Source: Anaspis maculata
Lineage: Eukaryota; Arthropoda; Insecta; Coleoptera; Scraptiidae
DNA: 64,000 nt
NCBI GenBank assembly: GCA_949128115.1
Contig: OX421967.1
Coordinates: 4,268,070 to 4,332,069 of the forward strand
Direction of reading: 5' to 3'
Part shown: positions 55,440 through 64,000 of the stretch, one piece after another
How positions within the stretch are numbered: the stretch's first letter is position 1
Layout: each line of letters opens with the position of its first letter
The notes under the pieces: model-generated
Told to the model about the DNA's origin: nothing
Database searches by the model: none
Seen by the model: the letters and a program-made list of their open reading frames with translations, nothing else
Position numbers and translations under genes: made by a program

Positions 55440-57480
55440 TTATGATTTTTTCAATGATAAATGTAGCATTTTTTGAATTGGCGCAGAATTCAAATACGAC
55501 AGACCAGAAACAAAAGCAAACACGAAGTGATCAGACACTTTATAGAGAAAAAAGATTCTGCTCCCTATTGGTTTCAATTCCATTCGAATACAATTTCCTG
55601 TCTGGCAAATAATTTTTTTTTCCAATTAAGAATGTAGCATCCTTCAATTACAAGAAGGATTCGGGAACTTTCAGACGAGAAACAGAAAGAAACACAAAGT
55701 GATCGGACACTTCATAGAGAAGGAAGACTCTGCTTCCTATTGGTGTCGATTCCATTTCCATAATCTTGCCTATTTGGCAAATTATGATTCTTTCAAAAGA
55801 GAATGAAGCATTTTTTGATTTGGCGCGGAATTCGAATATTACAGACCAGAAACAAAAAAAACACGAAGTGACCGGACACTTCATAGAGAAGAAACATTTT
55901 GCTTCCTATTGGTGTCAATTTGATTTGCATACTTGGCCTTTCTGGCAATCTATGATTTTTTTGATGATGAATGTAGCATTTTTTGAATTGGCGTGGAATT
56001 CGAATATTACAGACCAGAAACAGAGAGAAACACGAAGTGATCAGACACTTCATAGAGAAGAAAAATTCTGCTCCTCATTGGTTCCAATTCCATTCGAATA
56101 CATTTGCCTGTCTGACAATTTTTTTTTTTCCAAATAAGAATGTAGCATCCTTCGATTTGACACAGGACACGGAATCTTTCAGACGAGAAAACAGGAAGAA
56201 ACACAAGGTGATTGAACACTTCATAGCGAAGGAAGCCTCTGCTCCCTATTGGTGTCGATTCCATTTCCATATTGTTGCCTTTTTGGCAAATTATGATTCT
56301 TCCAATAGAGAATTAATCATTTTTTTATTTGTCGCGGAATTCGAATATTACAGACCAGAAACAAGAAGAAACACAAAGTGATCAGACACTTTATAGAGAA
56401 GAATGATTGTGCTTCCTATTGGTGTCAATTTCATTCCCATACCTCCGCCTTTCTGGCTAATTATGATTTTTTCAATGATGAATGTAGCATTTTTTGAATT
56501 GGCGCAGAATTCGAATATGACAGACCAGAGACAAAAAGAAACACGAAGGGATCAGACACTTTATAGAGAAGAAAGATTCTGCTCCCTATTGGTTTCAATT
56601 CCATTCGAATACAATTTCCTGTCTGGCAAATAATTTTTTTTTCCAATTAAGAATGTAGCATCCTTCAATTACAAGAAGGATTCGGGAACTTTCAGACGAG
56701 AAACAGAAAGAAACACAAAGTGATCGGACACTTCATAGAGAAGGAAGACTCTGCTTCCTATTGGTGTCGATTCCATTTCCATAATCTTGCCTATTTGGCA
56801 AATTATGATTCTTTCAAAAGAGAATGAAGCATTTTTTGATTTGGCGCGGAATTCGAATATTACAGACCAGAAACAAAAAAAACACGAAGTGACCGGACAC
56901 TTCATAGAGAAGAAACATTTTGCTTCCTATTGGTGTCAATTTAATTTGCATACTTGGCCTTTCTGGCAATCTATGATTTTTTTGATGATGAATGTAGCAT
57001 TTTTTGAATTGGCGTGGAATTCGAATATTACAGACAAGAAACAGAGAGAAACAAAAAGTGATCAGACACTTCATAGAGAAGAAAAATTCTGCTCCTCATT
57101 GGTTCCAATTCCATTCGAATACATTTGCCTGTCTGACAATTTTTTTTTTTTCCAAATAAGAATGTAGCATCCTTCGATTTGACACAGGACACGGAATCTT
57201 TCAGACGAGAAAACAGGAAGAATCACAAGGTGATTGAACACTTCATAGCGAAGGAAGCCTCTGCTCCCTATTGGTGTCGATTCCATTTCCATATTGTTGC
57301 CTTTTTGGCAAATTATGATTCTTCCAATAGAGAATTAATCATTTTTTTATTTGTCGCGGAATTCGAATATTACAGACCAGAAACAAAAAGAAACACGAAG
57401 TGATCGGACACTCCATAGAGAAGAAACATTGTCCTTCCTATTGGTGTCAATTTCATCTGCATACTTCCGCCTTTTTGGCA
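55440..57480. repeat. 1021-bp higher-order repeat in the satellite
   Basis: The stretch from 55440 recurs 1021 bp further on from 56461 with very few differences; 1021 is six monomers of 170 bp. Adjacent monomers differ far more than these two blocks do. Confidence 0.85.
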
Positions 57481-58629
57481 AACTATGATTTTCTTCAATG
57501 ATGAATGTAGCATTTTTTGATTTGGCGCGGAATTCGAATATTACAGACCAGAAACAAAAAGAAACACGAAGTGATCAGACACTTTATAGAGAAGAAAGAT
57601 TCCGCTCCCTATTGGTTTCAATCCCGATCGAAAACATTTGCCTGTCTGGCAATTTTTTTTTTCCAAATAAGAATGTAGCATCCTTCGATTTGACGCAGGA
57701 TACGGAATCTTTCAGACGCGAAACAGAAAGAAACACAAGGTGATTGGACACTTCATAGAGAAGGAAGACTCTGCTTCCTACTGGTGTCGATTCCATTTCC
57801 ATAATGTTGCCTTTTTGGCAAATTATGATTCTGTTAATAGAGAATGGAGCATTTTTTGATTTGGCGCGGAATTCGAATATTACAGACCAGAAACAAATAA
57901 AATCACGGAGTGATCAGACACTTTTTAGAGAAGAATGATTGTGCTTCCTATTGGTGTCAATTTCATTTGCATTCCTCCGCTTTTCTGGCAAATTATGATT
58001 TTTTCAATGATGAATGTAGCATCTTTTGATTCGACGCGAAATTTGCAAATTAGAGACGACAAACCAGAGGAAACTCGAGGTGATTGGACACTTTATAGAG
58101 AAGAAAGATTCTGCACCCTATTGGTTTTGATTCCATTCAAATACATTCGCCTGTCTGACAAATTATTTTTTTTTTCAATCAAGAATGTAGCATCCTTTGA
58201 TTTGACGCAGGATTCGAAACCTTTCAGACGAGAAACAAAAAGAACACGAGGTGACTGGACATTTTCTAGAGAAGGCAGACTCTGCTTCCTATTGTCGTCG
58301 ATTCCATTCGCATTCATTTGCCTTCTTGGCAAATTATGATTTTTTCAATAAAGAATAAGGCATTTTTTGATTTGGCGCGGAATTCGAATATCACAGACCA
58401 GAAACAGAAAGAAACACGAAGTGATCGGACGCTTTATAGAGAAGAAAGATTGTGCTCCCTATCGGTGTCAATTCCATTCGAATATGTTTGCTTTTCTTGC
58501 AAATTTTTTTTTTATTAAGAATGTAGCATCCTTTGATTTGACGTGAAATTCGAAAGTTACAGACGACAAACAAAAAGAAACACAAGGTGGTTGGACACTC
58601 CATAGAGAAGTAGGACTCTGCTTCTCTAT

Positions 58630-58835
58630 GGAGCATGCATAGAGCATAGAGCATAGAGCTATGCAAATTATGATTATTTCAATGTATATATGTATATACA
58701 TATTGTATTGTTGTGCTTAATGTTTTAAGTATTTATTTATTTATTTGTTATATATTTACGTTGACGTGTACATCCAATTATCCTGGCTCAAGTACAAATA
58801 AATTCTATTCCATTCTATTTTATTCTATTCTAATG
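58630..58835 (+). mobile_element. Insertion with (ATTCT)n tail inside the satellite
   Basis: The satellite is interrupted by AT-rich sequence ending AAGTACAAATAAATTC then TATTC/ATTCT repeats, which resembles a 5'-truncated non-LTR 3' end. Confidence 0.5.
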
Positions 58836-59380
58836 ATAAATGTAGCATCCTTTGATTTAGCGCGACATTCAGAAATTTTGGACGAGAAACAAGAAGAAAC
58901 ACGAGTAGATTGGACACTTCATAGAGAAAGAGAACTCTGCTTTCCACTGGTGTCTATTTCATTCGCATACATTAATTTGCCTTCTTGGCAAGCTATGATT
59001 TTCCCAATTAGGAATGGAGTGTCTCCTGATTTGGCGCGGAATTCGAATATTACAGACGAGAAACAGAAAGAAACACAAGGTGATCGGACACTTCATAGAT
59101 AGGATGATTCTGCTTCGTGATGGTGTCAATTTCATTCGCATACCTTTGTCTTTCTGGCAAATTATGATTTTTTTCCTCCTCACAAAAGCAGACCACATCT
59201 GATTCTCATTTTCATGGAAATTTTCATTCCAATCCTTCAGCACAAATACACAAAATAATAATAATGGAGCATCGGATTTGTGTTGTCAATTTATTTTGGG
59301 GTTACAAATTGTCAAAGCTCAGTACTCATAAGCTAAAGTTGCACATGTCAGGTGACATAAATAACTTGTCATTGTCAACA

Positions 59381-62300
59381 TCATTTGGTCTGAACATCTG
59401 GAGTGATACTGACAATCCAATCATAATACTTTGGCACTCTGGCGTAAACGGTGGGATAAGTTGAATTATCGTATCCGCACACTGGAGGACGTATGGTCAA
59501 GTACGAAGTGAGGCCAACTTGTACGCCGTCTACCAAAACTGCTGTTCCGGAATCACCCTGTAAATACATCAAGTATAATAGGTATAATACATCAGTCTCA
59601 AAATTATTCAAGGTTTCAAAGAAACATTGCAAAAGGTATATATTGAAATAATCTTGAAACTGCACCACAATTTTTCTATTTTTCTTTTACCAACCGGTTT
59701 CGCCTTTCGGCATCGTCAGGGTTCTGTAATTGGTTGTATGAAATAAATTGATATAAAATTTTATAGAAGCTTACTGTATAATATTTAAAATATTTTCTTT
59801 TTTGGAGGAATTTGTAAAAGTTTTGACGTTCGTCAAAAATTAATTCAATTGACATAAGTAATAATCAATTTAATTGACATGAAAAACAGTTGGTTCAAGA
59901 TAGCATGATAACAGTTTATTTAAAATTTAAATTTTGAGAATAGAAGATTTGAAAAAGGTTGATTATTATTGATTAAGGTAGATGTATTCAGCATCTAGTG
60001 AAATTTTAATTGTTTTGGCTCCTTCTAAATCTTCAGTTTGCTCATTTAGGTATTGGTAATTTCGATAATGTTCAAATTTTCAAATTTCTAGTGATTCAAA
60101 AAGTATTTTTTGGTTATATTTTGTTGTTTGGTGTAAAAATTCAACATCTGTATTTGGATCAAATTAATGTTTCGCTAAAATAATATGATTTGCAAAATAT
60201 GATTTACTACCAATGAGACCAATTGATTTAGATTTGATTATATCTCTGTTATGTTCTCCTATTCGTGTGGAAAATTTTCTACCTGTATGACCCATATACT
60301 TTGCATGGCATGTCTGACAATTCAATTCATAAACACCAGATCTATCTTTAATTGGTAAAAAATCTTTTGGTTTACTTAAAATTTGTTTCAAATTTGAATT
60401 GGTTTTGAAAGAAATTGGAATATGTGGGTTGCTTTTTTGAAATATATTAGCTATTAAGAGGTTGATCAAAGAAATGTTAAGCATTTGTATATTCCATTTG
60501 GTTTTATTTTAATTTGTTTACTTGTGTGTTTTGAAAGGAATTTGTTGAAAATTTTATCCATAAAATAATTGGTATAACCATTATCTAGGCCTATTTGTTT
60601 TATTATTTTATATTCTTCTTTGAAATTATTTTTTGAAAGGGGTATTGTGAAAAGTCTATCAAAATAAGTGTTGAAAGCTGCCGTTTTTGTAGCAAGAACA
60701 GCATGGATCAAAACAGAAATCAAGAACACTACAGTAAAATAAGTACCATCAACCTTAAACTCAAAATTTTATTTTTCAAACTAACATCTACGTTACATAA
60801 TATCGAATTTGACCATTTACAAAACCATCTACTAGAAGAAGTGAAAACCATCGGATACATCAAATTCCATAAGATAACAAAGAAACTTGAAGCACTAAAA
60901 TACAAACAATCCGCCGAAAACACACCAAACCCTTGACCAAACCGCCGCTACACCAGAAACAAAGTTTCAAACTACACTTTTCCCCAACAGTTCACAGTTT
61001 GAGTTCACAATCTATCAAATACCACGATCACAAAAAATGAACAAGACCTTCTCGAACTAGGCTTCAAATACAACATGCACCCCAATGAACGAAACATCAT
61101 AAAACAATTTGAAAGTCTAACTGTAGACATCGAAAACGTCATGAAGACAACTCCAACAATTAGCACCAATAAAGACCTGTTAACGTCTAAATTACACGTA
61201 CACCTACATGACTCTTTGATCAATTACAGATTCAAAAACACAAACCAAACTACCAAAACGGAAAATAGTTTGAAATTCTTACGAAATACAATTAAAAACA
61301 ACAACTTGATTATTACAAAATCAGATAAAGGTCAAAGCATTGTAATTTTAAACAAAAAAGACTACATACAAAAAGTTGAACAATTTTTATCTGGAGGAGA
61401 CTTCAAAATAATAAAAACAAATCCACACAACACATTTATCAGACATTTCAAACAAACTATCAAAAAGTGTAAAGACACCTTAGATTTTTTCAACATGAAA
61501 ACAACTAATATACTCCCACAAAGTACATACCAAGATTATATGGACTTCCTAAAGTACATAAACCAAATATACCCATTCGGCCGTTACTTTCCTACATCAA
61601 TTCACCATGTTCTATACTTTCACTAGAATTACATAAAATATTTCACCAAATTACAAATTTTCAAGGTGAATACTCTATCAAAAATTCTCAAGACTTAATA
61701 AGCAAACCAAAAAACAATCAATCAAATGACAACTTATTTTCAATCTCTTTTGATGTAACAAATTTATTACCATCTATTCCCAGTCAAGAATGCATCAAAA
61801 TATTCAGAGAAACATTATTCAAAAATGAAATACCAACTCACCAAATCTCAGATTTATGTACACTTTTAAGACTTTCTCTAGATTAAAACAATTCCCAATT
61901 CAATGACAAATTATATATACAAGAAACAGGACTTTCTATGGGATCAAAGTTATCTCCATTATTAGCCGAAATATTTATGAATAATTTAGAAACAAACCAC
62001 ATCATGAACAACATTAATCCATATAAAAAGTACATAACCTTCTGTTCAAGATATGTTGATGACATTTTCATAATATTTTCTGGCGATCAAACAAATTTAG
62101 AAAACTTCTCAACTTACATTAACAATATCCATCCAAATATAAAATTCACATCTGAAAAAGAAGTAGACAAAATTTCACCGTACTAGATCTTAACATAACA
62201 AGGACCAAAGAAAAACTTGAATTCAACATCTATAGAAAAAAGACAACTACAAATCTTATAATCCCATCAACTTCTTTCAGTTCAGATTCATCAAAAACGA

Positions 62301-63954
62301 CAGCTTCCAACACTACTTATTTTAATAGACTTTTCACAATACCCCTTTCAAAAAATAGTTTCAAAGAAGAATATAAAATTATAAAACAAATAGACCTAGA
62401 TAATGGTTATACCAATTATTTTATGAATACAATTTTCAACAAATTCCTCTCAAAACACACAAGTAAACAAATTGAAATAAAACCGAATAAAATATACAAA
62501 TGCTCAACACTTCTTGGATCAACCTCTTACAAAATAGCTAATATATTTCAAAAGAGCAGCCCACATAATTTCAATTTCTTTCAAAACCAATTCAAAGTTA
62601 AAACAAATTTTGAGTAAACTAAAAGATTTCTTACCAATTGAAGATAGATCTGGTGTTTATGAATTGAATGGTCAGACATGCCATGCAAAGTATATAGGTC
62701 ATACAGGTAGAAAATTTTCCACACGAATAGGAGAACATAACAGAGATATAATCAAATCTAAATCAATTGGTCTCATTGGTAGTAAATCACATTTTGCAAA
62801 TCATATTATTTCAGCGAAACATAAATTTGATCCAAATACAGATGTTAAATTTTTACATCAAACAACAACATAATAACCAAAGAATACTTTTTGAATCACT
62901 AGAAATTTCAAAATTAAAACATTATCGAAATTACCAATACCTAAATGAGCAAACTGAAGATTTAAAAGGAGCCAAAACAATTAAAATTTTACTAGATGCA
63001 GAGTACATCTACCTTAATCAATAATAATCAACCTTTTTCAAATCTTCTATTCTCAAAATTTAAATTTATAATAAACTGTTATCATGTTATCTTGAACCAA
63101 CTGTTTTTCATGTCAATTAAATTAATTATTACTTATGTCAATTGATTTAATTTTTGACAAACGTCAAAACTTTTACAAATTTCTCCAAAAAAGAAAATAT
63201 TTTAAATATTATACAGTGAGCTTTTATCAAATTTTATATCAATTTATTTCATACAACTGATTACAGAACCCTGACGATGCCGAAAGGCGAAACCGGTTGG
63301 TAAAAGAAAAATAGAAAAATTGTGGTGTAGTTTCAAGATTATTTCAACATATACCTTCTACTTTATACAACACCACTACAAGAACGATAGATTTTTCAGT
63401 TATTTAAACATTGCAAAATTCACACTCTCCAATGAAAATGAGACTTATTTTGAATAAGTTTGATTTCAAGCAAATTTGCTTCTAGAGGAAAGTCGGGTAG
63501 AACTGTATGGTGTGGTAATCCATCCAGGCTATTACCAGCAATTTTTCCAGTAAGATACTCAGTTCTAGTCTCGATTCTAGCAGAAACCTCTTGACTGATG
63601 GGATATAATCCGAATCGCCCCGATTTGCTTTACGCTCCCCTACTTACATGGCAAGCGCCACCGTATCCGCTTTTGCTGCCAACACAGACGTGGTGGTCCG
63701 CATGCTGCCTGGTAGCCGCCCCACAAACCGTGTCGTTGTAAACATCCAGATTTAGTTTTTCCAACATTGTCAGGTTAGCTTCATCCTGGAAGAATTTTTT
63801 TTCAATAACACCTGTAAACGGGTGCCAGAGGAAACTGTATCACGTCAGTGTCGCCCCAACCAATTATAACGCCATCTTGTTGAGCACTTGAATCGAAAAC
63901 ACGAGCCAAAGTCACAGGTTCCCAGCTCCCGTCATCTGGTAAAGGAGTTGCCAA
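59381..63954 (-). CDS. Chymotrypsin-like serine protease, last three exons
   Basis: Exons on the minus strand: 63820-63954 (or ending at 63812), 63648-63785 and 59381-59557. The first reads LATPLPDDGSWEPVTLA and IIGWGDTD. The second reads NLDVYNDTVCGA and VCVGSKSGYGGACH and ends CAT|GTAAGT. The third starts GDSG, holding the catalytic Ser, then GLTSYLTIRPPVCGY and YARVPKYYDWI, and stops. Position 189 of the S1 pocket would be Gly, which does not suggest trypsin specificity. Exons with the catalytic His and Asp lie beyond the window. The first junction is unclear: the good donor (TACAG|GTGTTA) gives the wrong phase, whereas CCC|GTTTAC gives the right one. The last intron (4.1 kb) contains a whole Penelope-like element. 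Confidence 0.82.
59636..63358 (+). mobile_element. Penelope-like element with inverted partial copy, in a protease intron
   Basis: A minus-strand partial copy (59636-60690) meets a longer plus-strand copy (60690-63358). The plus copy has NLIITKSDKGQSIVILNKKD near 61300, GLSMGSKLSPLLAEIFMNN near 61930, YVDDIF near 62050 and the GIY-YIG domain SGVYELNGQTCHAKYIGHTG near 62650. The minus copy has the C-terminal part only (SGVYELNCQTCHAKYMGHTG). Ends are inverted repeats of about 170 bp. Stops and shifts (61624, 61884, about 62184, about 62615) inactivate the copy. Tandem or inverted partial copies are usual for this class. Confidence 0.88.
63271..63305 (+). ncRNA. Hammerhead-like motif in the Penelope terminus (also on - at 59690-59720)
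   Basis: CTGACGATGCCGAAAGGCGAAACCGG-type sequence shows CTGANGA, a GCC/GGC stem with GAAA loop, and GAAAC. Penelope-like elements are known to carry hammerhead ribozymes in their termini. The stem II base next to the core does not pair properly and I cannot close stem I, so activity is doubtful. Confidence 0.35.
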
Positions 63955-64000
63955 CTGAGAACAAAATTCAAGAGAAAATTGGAAAATTCAACAAAAATTA

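Larger units (their letters stand above)
54265..59170. repeat. Satellite array, 170-bp monomers, about 28 copies
   Basis: The word GATTTGACGC or a variant occurs near 54310, 54479, 54647, 54817, 54987, 55135, 55307, 55475 and onward, mostly 168-172 bp apart. Each unit carries ATTACAGAC.AGAAAC, GACACTT.ATAGAGAA and TCCTATTGGTGTC. ORFs in several frames recur with the period and are not genes. One insertion lies at 58630-58835. Confidence 0.92.

Noticed and set aside
54178..59202. Many ORFs of 60-134 codons in both strands of the satellite
   Set aside because: They recur with the 170-bp period and in several frames at once, so they are products of the repeat.

Overview
The window is eukaryotic nuclear DNA from an arthropod, most likely an insect (a hemipteran would fit, but I cannot prove it). 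It has short GT-AG introns, secreted leucine-rich-repeat (LRR) proteins, C2H2 zinc-finger arrays, a THAP gene, a YqaJ/SWIM family gene, a chymotrypsin-like protease, and jockey, gypsy and Penelope-like retroelements. There are no bacterial features. Host genes are sparse and spliced; most of the window is repeats.

Layout. 1-2.5 kb: dead non-LTR retrotransposon. 2.5-3.9 kb (-): zinc-finger gene ZNF-1. 4.6-7.2 kb (-): a THAP exon relic and a four-exon THAP gene I assembled by hand. 8.1-11.9 kb: the two halves of a YqaJ/SWIM family gene in opposite orientations, with a decayed jockey element between them. 12-15 kb: AT-rich DNA with a 654-bp foldback. 15.3-17.1 kb (+): zinc-finger gene ZNF-2, whose ATG is split by an intron. 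17.3-20.5 kb: gypsy relic and a 274-bp tandem repeat. 20.8-43.5 kb: four paralogous secreted LRR genes (A and B on -, C and D on +), embedded in minisatellites, large palindromes and MITEs. 43.9-46.5 kb (-): two gypsy relics. 48.4-52.4 kb (+): a four-exon gene for a 125-residue secreted protein, whose 3.4-kb intron holds two large foldbacks placed end to end. 53-54 kb: Penelope-like relic. 54.3-59.2 kb: 170-bp satellite with a six-monomer higher-order repeat. 59.4-64 kb (-): the last three exons of a serine protease; one intron holds a whole Penelope-like element with inverted ends.

The most notable system is the LRR family. All four genes share a signal peptide, a cysteine-containing N-terminal region, about six LRRs, an intron just before the ATG and a promoter at a fixed distance. 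The promoter carries paired TGACCT (AGGTCA) half-sites, usually with a TATA box. Three genes keep a 53-55 residue C-terminal exon; gene B has lost it to a Thr/Gln-rich tail, and gene D has one in-frame stop. The second theme is the abundance of long palindromic elements, several ending in a CAGGGTG-like motif beside TA. All assignments come from reading the sequence; nothing was searched or computed.
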